Shown piece by piece: positions 38,096-51,000 of a DNA stretch of 64,000 nt; the first letter of the stretch is position 1; each line of letters starts with the position of its first letter. The stretch covers positions 248,001 to 312,000 of the forward strand of contig NW_027476278.1 in NCBI RefSeq assembly GCF_051020955.1, read 5' to 3'. The notes under the pieces are model-generated. The model searched no databases, had not been told where the DNA came from, and saw nothing but the letters and a program-made list of their open reading frames with translations. Position numbers and translations under genes: made by a program. This stretch comes from Megalopta genalis (lineage: Eukaryota > Arthropoda > Insecta > Hymenoptera > Halictidae).

Positions 38096-39117
38096 CTGCA
38101 TGCGAAACAAACGAGTTAACTTCAAATCCATGCGAAACACATGATTTAGCCTCAAATCAATGCGAAGTAGAAGGCTTAGCTTCTAATAAATGCGAAACAA
38201 ATGGTTTAGCTTCAAATACTTGTGATATACATGATTTAGCTTCAACTGCATGCGAAACAAACGAGTTAGCTGCTAATCCATGCGAAACACATGATTTAGA
38301 TTAAAATCAATGCGAAGTAGAAGGCTTATTTTCGAATCCATGCGAAACAAATGGTTTAGCTTCAAATAATTGTGATATACATGATTTAGCTTCAACTGCA
38401 TGCGAAACAAACGAGTTAGCTTATAATCCATGCGGAACACATGATTTAGCTTCAAATCAATGCGAAGTAGAAAGCTGATCTTCGAATCCATGCGAAGCAA
38501 ATGGTTTAGCTTCAAATACTTTTGATACACTTGATTTAGCTTCAACAGCATGCGAAACAAACGAGTTAGCTTCAAATCCATGCGAAACACATGATTTAGC
38601 ATCAAATCAATGCGATGTGGAAGGCTTATCTTCGAATCCATGCGAAACAAATGGTTTAGATTCAAATAATTGTGATATACATGATTTAGCTTCAACTGCA
38701 TGCGAAACAAACGAGTTAGCTTAAAATCCATGCGGAACACATGATTTAGCTTCAAATCAATGCGAAGTAGAAAGCTGATCTTCGAATCCATGCGAAGCAA
38801 ATTGTTTAGCTTCAAATACTTTTGATACACTTGATTTAGCTTCAACAGCATGCGAAACAAACGAGTTAGCTTCAAATCCATGCGAAACTCATGATTTAGC
38901 ATCAAGTCAATGCGATGTGGAAGGCTTATCTTCGAATCCATGCGAAACGAATAGTTTAGCTTCAAATACTTGTGATATACATGATTCAGCTTCAACTGCA
39001 TGCGAAACAAACGAGTTAGCTTTAAATCCATGCGAAACACATGATTTAGATTAAAATCAATGCGAAGTAGAAGGCTTATCTTCGAATCCATGCGAAACAA
39101 ATGGTTTAGCTTCAAAT
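38096..39117. repeat. 300-bp (two-unit) higher-order repeat patch
   Basis: Variants AAATAATTG (near 38,364 and 38,664), AAAGCTGATC (38,470 and 38,770) and ACTTTTGATACAC (38,518 and 38,818) recur at exactly 300 bp, so two successive 150-bp units were amplified together. A second version of this patch lies at about 57.9-59.0 kb. No gene is seen. Confidence 0.78.
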
Positions 39118-40403
39118 GCTTGTGATATACATGATATAGCTACAACTGCATGCGAAAAAAACGAGTTAGCTTCAAAACCAAGCGAAACACATGATTTAGC
39201 CTCAAATCAATGGGAACTAGAAGGCTTAGCTTCGAATAAATGCGAAGCAAATTCTTTAACTTCAAATACTTGTGATATACATGATTTAGCTTCAACAGCA
39301 TGCGAAGCAAACGATTTATCTTCAAATCCAAGCGAAACACATGATTTATCTTCAAATCAATGCTAAGTAGAAAGCTTAGCTTCAAATCCATGGGAATCAA
39401 ATGGTTTAGCTTCAAATACTTGTGATATACATAATTCAGCTTCAACTGCATGCGAAACAAACGTGTTAGCTTCAAATCCATGCGAAACACATGATTTAGA
39501 TTAAAATCAATGCGAAGTAGAAGGCTTATCTTCGAATCCATGCGAAACAAATGGTTTAGCTTCAAATACTTGTGAAATACATGATTTAGCTTCAACTGCA
39601 TGCGAAACAAACGAGTTAGATTCAAATCCATGCGAAACACATGATTTAGCATCAAATCAATGCTAAGTAGAAGGCTGATCTTCGAATCCATGCGTAACAA
39701 ATGGTTTAACTTCAAATACTTGTGATATACATGATTTAGCTTCAACAGCATACGAAACAAACCAGTTAGCTTCAAATCCATACGATACACATGATTTAGC
39801 TTCAAATCAATGCGAATTAGAAGGGTTGTCTTGGAATCCATGTGAAACGTATGATATAGCTTCAAATACTTGTGATATACATGATTTAGCTTCAACAGCA
39901 TGCGAGAAAAACGAGTTAGCTTCAAAACCAAGCGAAACACATGATTTAGCCTCAAATCAATGCGAAGTAGAAGGCTTAGCTTCGAATAAATGCGAAACAA
40001 ATGGTTTAGCTTCAAATACTTGTGATATATATGATTTAGCTTCAACAGCATGCGAAACGAACGAGATAGCTTCAAATCCATGCGAAACACATGATTTAGC
40101 TTCAAATCAATGCGAAGTAGGAGGCTTACCTTCGATCCTATGCGATACAAATGGTTTAGCTTCAAATACTTGTGATATACATGATTTAGCTTCAACAGCA
40201 TGCGAAACAAACGAGTTATCTTCAAATCCATGCGAAACACATGATTTAGCATCAAATCAATGCGAAGTAGAAGGCTGATCTTCGAATCCATGCGTAACAA
40301 ATGGTTTAGCTGCAAATACTTGTGATATACATGATTTAGCTTCAACTGCATGCGAAACAAACGAGTTAGCTGCTAATCCATGCGAAACACGTGATTTAGA
40401 TTA
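39118..40403. repeat. Right-dialect block with the longest open frame
   Basis: Monomers here carry CAAAACCAAGCG, GTTGTCTTGGAATCC, CGATCCTATGCG and GCGTAACAAATGG. Stop-forming variants of the reverse frame happen to be absent over about 1.2 kb, leaving the 406-codon reverse frame 39140-40360. The block recurs, expanded and with indels, at about 59.0-61.6 kb. No gene is supported. Confidence 0.75.
39140..40360 (-). other. Longest open reading frame (406 codons), probably not a gene
   Basis: A reverse-strand frame of about forty decapeptides of the type V-F-R-M-D-L-K-L-N-H, alternating with VYHKYLKLNH and related forms. It is rich in Leu, Lys, Arg and His. It starts at one of the many ATGs that occur in monomers (reverse complement of CCAT) and has no distinct promoter or leader, since flanking sequence is the same repeat. 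The frame is open only because the 30-bp period is a multiple of three and stop-forming variants happen to be missing here. The equivalent region at 59.1-61.6 kb is broken into several pieces. I see no known domain. Confidence 0.15.
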
Positions 40404-41208
40404 AAATCAATGCGAAGTAGAAGGCTTAGCTAAGAATAAATGCGAAACAAATGGTTTAGCTTCAAATACTTGTGATATACATGATTTAGCTTCAACAACA
40501 TGCGAAACAAACGAGTTAGCTTCAAGTCCAAGCAAAAACATGATTTAGCATCAAGTCAACGTGAAGTTGATGGCTTAGCTTCAAATCCATGCGAAACGAA
40601 TGATTTAGGTTCACATACTTGTGAATATAAGTGATATAGCTTCAAATGTAGGCGAAACAAACGAGTTAGCTTCAAACCCATGCGAAACACATGATTTAGC
40701 TTCTAATCAATGAGAAGTAGAAGGCTGATCTTCGTATCCATGCGAAACAAATGGATTAGCTTCATATACTTGTGATATACATGATTTAGCCTCAACAGCA
40801 TGCGAAATAAACGAGTTAGATTCAAATCAATTCGAAGTATAATGGTTATCTTCGAATCCATGCGAAACAAATGGTTTAGCTGCAAATACTTGTGATATAC
40901 ATGATTTAGCTTCAACAGCATGCGAAATAAACGAGTTAGATTCAAATCCATGCGAAACACATGATTTAGCTTCAAATCAATGCGAAGTAGAATGGTTATC
41001 TTCGTATAGATGCGAAACAAATGGTTTAGCTGCAAATACTTGTGATGTACATGATTCAGCTTCAACTGCATGCGAAACAAACGAGTTAGCTTCAAATCCA
41101 TGCGAAACACATGATTTAGATTAAAATCAATGCGAAGTAGAAGGCTTATCTTCGAATCCATGCGAAACAAATGGTTTAGCTTCAAATACTTGTGATATAC
41201 ATGATTTA
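40404..41208. repeat. Partial 1,319-bp unit (right dialect)
   Basis: Corresponds to about 36,265-37,069 of array 1, including the spacer-like element at 40,613 and GTAGAATGGTTATC near 40,987. It ends abruptly near 41,209, where TTAGCTTCAAC is replaced by the left-dialect TTAGTTTCAAC. That point is a switch between sequence families. Confidence 0.82.
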
Positions 41209-42065
41209 GTTTCAACAGCATGCGAAACAAACGAGTTAGCTTCAAATCCATGCGAAACACATGATTTAGCATCTAATCAATGCGAAGTAGAAGGCTGTTC
41301 TTCGAAGCCATGCGAAACAAATGTTTTAGCTTCAAATATTTGTGATACACTTGATTTAGCTTCAACAGCATGCGAAGCAAACGAGTTAGCTTCAAATCCA
41401 TGCGTACACATGATTTAGTTTCAAATCAATGCGAAGTAGGAGGCTTATCTTCGAATCCATGCGAAACAAATGGTTTAGCTTCAAATACTTGTGATATGCA
41501 TGATTTAGCTTCAACAGAATGCGAAACAAACGAGTTAGCTTCAAATCCATGCGAAACACATGATTTAGCATCTAATCAATGCGAAGAAGAAGGCTGATCT
41601 TCGAAGCCATGCGAAACAAATGTTTTAGCTTCAAATACTTGTGATACACTTGATTTAGCTTCAACAGCATGCGAAGCAAACGAGTTAGCTTCAAATCCAT
41701 GCGAACACATGATTTAGCTTCAAATCAATGCGAAATAGGAGGCTTATCTTCGAATCCATGCTAATCAAATGGTTTAGCTTCAAATACTTGTGATATACAT
41801 GATTTAGCTTCAACAGCATGCGAAACAAACGAGTTAGCTTCAAATCGATGCGAAACACATGATTTAGATTAAAATCAATGCGAAGTAGAAGGGTTACCTT
41901 CGAATCTTTGCGAAACGAATAGTTTAGCTTCAAATACTTTTGATATACATGATACAGCTTCAACTGCCTGCGAAACAAACGAGTTAGCTTCAAACCCATG
42001 CGAAACACATGATTTAGCATCTAATCAATGCGAAGTAGAAGGCTGATCTTCGAATCCATGCGAAG
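41209..42065. repeat. Left-dialect block inserted into the right dialect
   Basis: From 41,209 the sequence follows 28,132 onward at offset 13,077, including GCTGTTCTTCGAAG, GCGTACACATG and GCGAAATAGGAGG. Relative to 28.8-29.0 kb it lacks about 150 bp: CGAATCTTTGCG is joined directly to AAACGAATAGTTTAG near 41,914. The same deletion is present at 46.38 and 47.73 kb, so those copies share ancestry with this one. Confidence 0.8.
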
Positions 42066-45000
42066 CAAATGGTTTAGCTTCAAATACTTGTGATATACAC
42101 GATTTAGCTTCAACACTATGCGAAACAAACGAGTTAGCTTCAAATCCATGCGAAACACATGATTTAGATTAAAATCAATGCGAAGTAGAAGGGTTACCTT
42201 CGAATCCATGCGAAACAAATGGTTTAGCCGCAAATACTTGTGATATACATGATTCAGCTTCAACTGCATGCGAAACAAACGAGTCAGCTTCAAATCCATG
42301 CGGAACACATGATTCAGCTTCAAATCAATGCGAAGTGGAAGGCTTATCTTCTAATCCATGCGAAACGAATAGTTTAGCTTCAAATACTTTTGATATACAT
42401 GATTCAGCTTCAACTGCCTGCGACACAAACGAGTTAGCTTCAAAACCATGCGAAACACATGAATAAGCATCAAGTCAACGCGAAGTTGATGGCGTAGCTT
42501 CAAATCCATGCAAAACGAATGATTTAGCTTCACATACTTGAAAATATAAGTGATATGGCTTCAAATGCAGGCGAAACAAACGAGTTAGCTTCAAACCCAT
42601 GCGAAGCACATGATTTAGCATCAAATCAATGCGAAGTAGAAGGCTGATCTTCGAATCCATGCGAAGCAAATGGTTTAGCTTCAAATACTTGTGATATACA
42701 TGATTTAGTTTCAAGAGCATGCGAAACATACGAGTTAGATTCAAATCCATGCGGAACACATGATTCAGCTTCAAATCAATGCGAAGTGGAAGGCTTATCT
42801 TCTAATCCATGCGAAACGAATAGTTTAGCTTCAAATACTTGTGATATACATGATTCAGCTTCAACTGCATGCGAAACAAACGAGTCAGCTTCAAATCCAT
42901 GCGGAACACATGATTTAGCTTCAAATCAATGCGAAGCAGGAGGCTTATCTTCGAATCCATGCGAAACAAATGGTTTAGCTTCAAATACTTGTTATATACA
43001 TGATTTAGCTTCTACAGCATGCGAAACAAACGAGTTAGCTTCAAATCCATGCAAAACACATGATTTAGATTAAAATCAATGCGAAGTAGAAGGGTTACCT
43101 TCGAATCCATGCGAAACAAATGGTTTAGCCGCAAATACTTGTGACATACATGATTCAGCTTCAACTGCCTGCGAAACAAACGAGTTAGCTTCAAATCCAT
43201 GCGAAACGCATGATTTACCATCTAATAAATGCGAAGTAGAAGGCTGATCTTCGAATCCATGCGAAGCAAATGGTTTGGCTTCAAATACTTATGATACACT
43301 TGATTTAGCTTCAACTGCACGCGAAACAAACGAGGTAGCTTCAAGTCCATGCGAACACATGATCTAGGTACAAATCAATGCGAGGTAGGAGGCTTATCTT
43401 CGAATCCATGCGAAGCAAATGGTTTAGCTTCAAATACTTGTGATATACATGATTTAGTTTCAACAGCATGCGAAACAAACGAGTTAGATTCAAATCCATG
43501 CGAAACACATGATGTAGCTTCAAATGTATGCGAAGTAGAAGGGTTACCTTCGAATCCATGCGAAACAAATGGTGTAGCCGCAAATACTTGTGACATACAT
43601 GATTCAGCTTTAACTGCATGCGAAACAAACGAGTTAGCTTCAAATCCATGCGGAACACATGATTTAGCTTCAAATGAATGCGAAGTGGAAGGCTTATCTT
43701 CGAAACCATGCGAAACAAATGGTTTAGCTTCAAATACTTGTGATATACATGTTTTAGCTTCAACAGCGTGCGAAGCAAACGAGTTAGCTTCAAATCCATG
43801 CGAAACACATGATTTAGCTTCAAATCAATGCGAATTAGTAGGGTTATCTTCGAATCCATGCGAAACATATGATATAGCTTCAAATACTTGTGATATACAT
43901 GATTTAGCTTCAACAGCATGCGAAACAAACGAGTTAGCTTCAAATCCATGCGAAACACATGATTTAGATTAAAATCAATGCGAAGTAGAAGGCTTATCTT
44001 CGAATCCATGCGAAACAAATGGTTTAGCTTCAAATACTTATGATATACATGATTCAGCTTCAACTGCTCGCTAAACAATCGAGTTAGCTTCAAATCCATG
44101 CGAAACACATGAATTAGCATCACGTCAACGCGAAGTTGATGGCTTAGCTTCAAATCCATGCAAAACGAACGATTTAGCTTCACATACTTGAAAATATAAG
44201 TGATATGGCTTCAAATGCAGGCGAAACAAACGAGTTAGCTTCAAACCCATGCTAAACACATGATTTAGCATCTAATCAATGCGAAGTAGGAGGCTTATCT
44301 TCGAATCCATGCGAAACGAATGATTTAGCTTCACATACTTGAGAATATAAGTGATATAGCTTCAAATGCAGGCGAAACAAACGAGTTAGCTTCAAACCCA
44401 TGCGAAACACATGATTTAGCTTCAAATCAATGCGATGTGGAAGGCTGATCTTCGAATCCATGCGAAGTAAATTGTTTAGCTTCAAATACTTGTGATACAC
44501 TTGATTTAGCTTCAACAGCATGCGAAACAAACGAGTTAGCTTCAAACCCATGCGAAACACATGATTTAGCATCTAATCAATGCGAAGTAGAAGGCTGATC
44601 TTCGAATCCATGCGAAACAAATGGTTTAGCTTCAAATACTTGTGATATGCATGACTTAGCTTTAACAGCATGCGAAACAAACGAGGTAGCTTCAAATCCA
44701 TGCGAACACATGATTTAGCTTCAGATCAATGCGAAGTAGAAAGCTTAGCTTCAAATCCATGGGAATCAAATGGTTTAGCTTCAAATACTTGTGATATACA
44801 TGATTTAGCTTCAACTGCTAGCGAAAAAACGAATTAGCTTCAAATCCAAGCGAAACACATGATTTAGCCTCAAATCAATGCGAAGTAGAAGGCTTAGCTA
44901 AGAATAAATGCGAAACAAATGGTTTAGCTTCAAATACTTGTGATATACATGATTTAGCTTCAACAACATGCGAAACAAACGAGTTAGCTTCAAGTCCAAG

Positions 45001-45785
45001 CAAAAACATGATTTAGCATCAAGTCAACGTGAAGTTGATGGCTTAGCTTCAAATCCATGCGAAACGAATGATTTAGGTTCACATACTTGTGAATATAAGT
45101 GATATAGCTTCAAATGTAGGCGAAACAAACGAGTTAGCTTCAAACCCATGCGAAACACATGATTTAGCTTCTAATCAATGAGAAGTAGAAGGCTGATCTT
45201 CGTATCCATGCGAAACAAATGGATTAGCTTCATATACTTGTGATATACATGATTTAGCCTCAACAGCATGCGAAATAAACGAGTTAGATTCAAATCAATT
45301 CGAAGTATAATGGTTATCTTCGAATCCATGCGAAACAAATGGTTTAGCTGCAAATACTTGTGATATACATGATTTAGCTTCAACAGCATGCGAAATAAAC
45401 GAGTTAGATTCAAATCCATGCGAAACACATGATTTAGCTTCAAATCAATGCGAAGTAGAAGGGTTATCTTCGTATCGATGCGAAACAAATGGTTTAGCTG
45501 CAAATACTTGTGATGTACATGATTCAGCTTCAACTGCATGCGAAACAAACGAGTTAGCTTCAAATCCATGCAAAACACATGATTTAGATTAAAATCAATG
45601 CGAAGTAGAAGGCTTATCTTCGAATCCATACGAAACAAATGGTTTAGCTTCAAATACTTGTGATATACATGATTTAGCTTCAACTGCATGCGAAACAAAC
45701 GTGTTAGCTTAAAATCCATGCGGAACACATGATTTAGCTTCAAATCAATGCGAAGTAGAAGGCTGATCTTCGAATCCATGCGAAG
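42066..45785. repeat. 5,964-bp displaced duplication, copy 1
   Basis: Matches 48,030 onward at offset 5,964, with shared rare variants ACACTATGCG, CTTGTTATATAC, GATCTAGGTACAAATC and CTGCTCGCTAAAC, and spacer-like elements at 42,532, 44,182 and 44,333. From 44,734 the content is right dialect and corresponds to 34,808 onward. It stops near 45,785, where CGAAGCAAAT is followed by GTTTTAGC in place of TGTTTAGC, a second family switch. No gene is seen. Confidence 0.85.
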
Positions 45786-48029
45786 CAAATGTTTTAGCTT
45801 CAAATACTTGTGATACACTTGATTTAGCTTCAACAGCATGCGAAGCAAACGAGTTAGCTTCAAATCCATGCGTACACATGATTTAGTTTCAAATCAATGC
45901 GAAGTAGGAGGCTTATCTTCGAATCCATGCGAAACAAATGGTTTAGCTTCAAATACTTGTGATATGCATGATTTAGCTTCAACAGAATGCGAAACAAACG
46001 AGTTAGCTTCAAATCCATGCGAAACACATGATTTAGCATCTAATCAATGCGAAGAAGAAGGCTGATCTTCGAAGCCATGCGAAACAAATGTTTTAGCTTC
46101 AAATACTTGTGATACACTTGATTTAGCTTCAACAGCATGCGAAGCAAACGAGTTAGCTTCAAATCCATGCGAACACATGATTTAGCTTCAAATCAATGCG
46201 AAATAGGAGGCTTATCTTCGAATCCATGCGAATCAAATGGTTTAGCTTCAAATACTTGTGATATACATGATTTAGCTTCAACAGCATGCGAAACAAACGA
46301 GTTAGCTTCAAATCGATGCGAAACACATGATTTAGATTAAAATCAATGCGAAGTAGAAGGGTTACCTTCGAATCTTTGCGAAACGAATAGTTTAGCTTCA
46401 AATACTTTTGATATACATGATACAGCTTCAACTGCCTGCGAAACAAACGAGTTAGCTTCAAACCCATGCGAAACACATGATTTAGCATCTAATCAATGCG
46501 AAGTAGAAGGCTTATCTTCGAATCCATGCGAAACAAATGGTTTAGCTTCAAATACTTGTGATATACATGATTTAGTTTCAACAGCATGCGAAACAAACGA
46601 GTTAGCTTCAAATCCATGCGAAACACATGATTTAGCATCTAATCAATGCGAAGTAGAAGGCTGTTCTTCGAAGCCATGCGAAACAAATGTTTTAGCTTCA
46701 AATACTTGTGATACACTTGATTTAGCTTCAACAGCATGCGAAGCAAACGAGTTAGCTTCAAATCCATGCGTACACATGATTTAGTTTCAAATCAATGCGA
46801 AGTAGGAGGCTTATCTTCGAATCCATGCGAAACAAATGGTTTAGCTTCAAATACTTGTGATATGCATGATTTAGCTTCAACAGAATGCGAAACAAACGAG
46901 TTAGCTTCAAATCCATGCGAAACACATGATTTAGCATCTAATCAATGCGAAGAAGAAGGCTGATCTTCGAAGCCATGCGAAACAAATGTTTTAGCTTCAA
47001 ATACTTGTGATACACTTGATTTAGCTTCAACAGCATGCGAAGCAAACGAGTTAGCTTCAAATCCATGCGAAACACATGATTTAGCATCTAATCAATGCGA
47101 AGTAGAAGGCTGTTCTTCGAAGCCATGCGAAACAAATGTTTTAGCTTCAAATACTTGTGATACACTTGATTTAGCTTCAACAGCATGCGAAGCAAACGAG
47201 TTAGCTTCAAATCCATGCGTACACATGATTTAGTTTCAAATCAATGCGAAGTAGGAGGCTTATCTTCGAATCCATGCGAAACAAATGGTTTAGCTTCAAA
47301 TACTTGTGATATGCATGATTTAGCTTCAACAGAATGCGAAACAAACGAGTTAGCTTCAAATCCATGCGAAACACATGATTTAGCATCTAATCAATGCGAA
47401 GAAGAAGGCTGATCTTCGAAGCCATGCGAAACAAATGTTTTAGCTTCAAATACTTGTGATACACTTGATTTAGCTTCAACAGCATGCGAAGCAAACGAGT
47501 TAGCTTCAAATCCATGCGAACACATGATTTAGCTTCAAATCAATGCGAAATAGGAGGCTTATCTTCGAATCCATGCGAATCAAATGGTTTAGCTTCAAAT
47601 ACTTGTGATATACATGATTTAGCTTCAACAGCATGCGAAACAAACGAGTTAGCTTCAAATCGATGCGAAACACATGATTTAGATTAAAATCAATGCGAAG
47701 TAGAAGGGTTACCTTCGAATCTTTGCGAAACGAATAGTTTAGCTTCAAATACTTTTGATATACATGATACAGCTTCAACTGCCTGCGAAACAAACGAGTT
47801 AGCTTCAAACCCATGCGAAACACATGATTTAGCATCTAATCAATGCGAAGTAGAAGGCTGATCTTCGAATCCATGCGAAGCAAATGGTTTAGCTTCAAAT
47901 ACTTGTGATATACATGATTTAGTTTCAACAGCATGCGAAACAAACGAGTTAGCTTCAAATCCATGCGAACACCTGATTTAGCTTCAAATCAATGCGAAGT
48001 AGGAGGCTTATCTTCGAATCCATGCGAAA
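45786..48029. repeat. 449-bp higher-order repeats, left dialect
   Basis: The GCGTACACATG variant marks units at 45,871, 46,769 and 47,218, spaced 898 (twice 449) and 449 bp. Each unit is three 150-bp units less 1 bp, the deficit being the CGAACACATG or CGTACACATG deletion. The CGAATCTTTGCGAAACGAATAG deletion junction occurs twice (about 46,375 and 47,720). The sequence around 46,500-46,580 also reproduces the right/left junction of 41,209, so the junction formed before this duplication. No gene is seen. Confidence 0.8.
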
Positions 48030-51000
48030 CAAATGGTTTAGCTTCAAATACTTGTGATATACACGATTTAGCTTCAACACTATGCGAAACAAACGAGTTA
48101 GCTTCAAATCCATGCGAAACACATGATTTAGATTAAAATCAATGCGAAGTAGAAGGGTTACCTTCGAATCCATGCGAAACAAATGGTTTAGCCGCAAATA
48201 CTTGTGATATACATGATTCAGCTTCAACTGCATGCGAAACAAACGAGTCAGCTTCAAATCCATGCGGAACACATGATTCAGCTTCAAATCAATGCGAAGT
48301 GGAAGGCTTATCTTCTAATCCATGCGAAACGAATAGTTTAGCTTCAAATACTTTTGATATACATGATTCAGCTTCAACTGCCTGCGACACAAACGAGTTA
48401 GCTTCAAAACCATGCGAAACACATGAATAAGCATCAAGTCAACGCGAAGTTGATGGCGTAGCTTCAAATCCATGCAAAACGAATGATTTAGCTTCACATA
48501 CTTGAAAATATAAGTGATATGGCTTCAAATGCAGGCGAAACAAACGAGTTAGCTTCAAACCCATGCGAAGCACATGATTTAGCATCAAATCAATGCGAAG
48601 TAGAAGGCTGATCTTCGAATCCATGCGAAGCAAGTGGTTTAGCTTCAAATACTTGTGATATACATGATTTAGTTTCAAGAGCATGCGAAACATACGAGTT
48701 AGATTCAAATCCATGCGGAACACATGATTCAGCTTCAAATCAATGCGAAGTGGAAGGCTTATCTTCTAATCCATGCGAAACGAATAGTTTAGCTTCAAAT
48801 ACTTGTGATATACATGATTCAGCTTCAACTGCATGCGAAACAAACGAGTCAGCTTCAAATCCATGCGGAACACATGATTTAGCTTCAAATCAATGCGAAG
48901 CAGGAGGCTTATCTTCGAATCCATGCGAAACAAATGGTTTAGCTTCAAATACTTGTTATATACATGATTTAGCTTCTACAGCATGCGAAACAAACGAGTT
49001 AGCTTCAAATCCATGCAAAACACATGATTTAGTTTAAAATCAATGCGAAGTAGAAGGGTTACCTTCGAATCCATGCGAAACAAATGGTTTAGCCGCAAAT
49101 ACTTGTGACATACATGATTCAGCTTCAACTGCCTGCGAAACAAACGAGTTAGCTTCAAATCCATGCGAAACGCATGATTTACCATCTAATAAATGCGAAG
49201 TAGAAGGCTGATCTTCGAATCCATGCGAAGCAAATGGTTTGGCTTCAAATACTTATGATACACTTGATTTAGCTTCAACTGCACGCGAAACAAACGAGGT
49301 AGCTTCAAGTCCATGCGAACACATGATCTAGGTACAAATCAATGCGAGGTAGGAGGCTTATCTTCGAATCCATGCGAAGCAAATGGTTTAGCTTCAAATA
49401 CTTTTGATATACATGATTTAGTTTCAACAGCATGCGAAACAAACGAGTTAGATTCAAATCCATGCGAAACACATGATGTAGCTTCAAATGTATGCGAAGT
49501 AGAAGGGTTACCTTCGAATCCATGCGAAACAAATGGTGTAGCCGCAAATACTTGTGACATACATGATTCAGCTTTAACTGCATGCGAAACAAACGAGTTA
49601 GCTTCAAATCCATGCGGAACACATGATTTAGCTTCAAATGAATGCGAAGTGGAAGGCTTATCTTCGAAACCATGCGAAACAAATGGTTTAGCTTCAAATA
49701 CTTGTGATATACATGTTTTAGCTTCAACAGCGTGCGAAGCAAACGAGTTAGCTTCAAATCCATGCGAAACACATGATTTAGCTTCAAATCAATGCGAATT
49801 AGTAGGGTTATCTTCGAATCCATGCGAAACATATGATATAGCTTCAAATACTTGTGATATACATGATTTAGCTTCAACAGCATGCGAAACAAACGAGTTA
49901 GCTTCAAATCCATGCGAAACACATGATTTAGATTAAAATCAATGCGAAGTAGAAGGCTTATCTTCGAATCCATGCGAAACAAATGGTTTAGCTTCAAATA
50001 CTTATGATATACATGATTCAGCTTCAACTGCTCGCTAAACAATCGAGTTAGCTTCAAATCCATGCGAAACACATGAATTAGCATCACGTCAACGCGAAGT
50101 TGATGGCTTAGCTTCAAATCCATGCAAAACGAACGATTTAGCTTCACATACTTGAAAATATAAGTGATATGGCTTCAAATGCAGGCGAAACAAACGAGTT
50201 AGCTTCAAACCCATGCTAAACACATGATTTAGCATCTAATCAATGCGAAGTAGGAGGCTTATCTTCGAATCCATGCGAAACGAATGATTTAGCTTCACAT
50301 ACTTGAGAATATAAGTGATATAGCTTCAAATGCAGGCGAAACAAACGAGTTAGCTTCAAACCCATGCGAACACATGATTTAGCTTCAAATCAATGCGATG
50401 TGGAAGGCTGATCTTCGAATCCATGCGAAGTAAATTGTTTAGCTTCAAATACTTGTGATACACTTGATTTAGCTTCAACAGCATGCGAAACAAACGAGTT
50501 AGCTTCAAACCCATGCGAAACACATGATTTAGCATCTAATCAATGCGAAGTAGAGGCTGATCTTCGAATCCATGCGAAACAAATGGTTTAGCTTCAAATA
50601 CTTGTGATATGCATGACTTAGCTTAACAGCATGCGAAACAAACGAGGTAGCTTCAAATCCATGCGAACACATGATTAGCTTCAGATCATGCGAAGTAGAA
50701 AGCTTAGCTTCAAATCCATGGGAATCAAATGGTTTAGCTTCAAATACTTGTGATATACATGATTTAGCATCAACTGCTAGCGAAAAAAACGAATTAGCTT
50801 CAAATCAAGCGAAACACATGATTTAGCCTCAAATCAATGCGAAGTAGAAGGCTTAGCTAAGAATAATGCGAAACAAATGGTTTAGCTTCAAATACTTGTG
50901 ATATACATGATTTAGCTTCAACAACATGCGAAACAAACGAGTTAGCTTCAAGTCCAAGCAAAAACATGATTTAGCATCAAGTCAACGTGAAGTTGATGGC

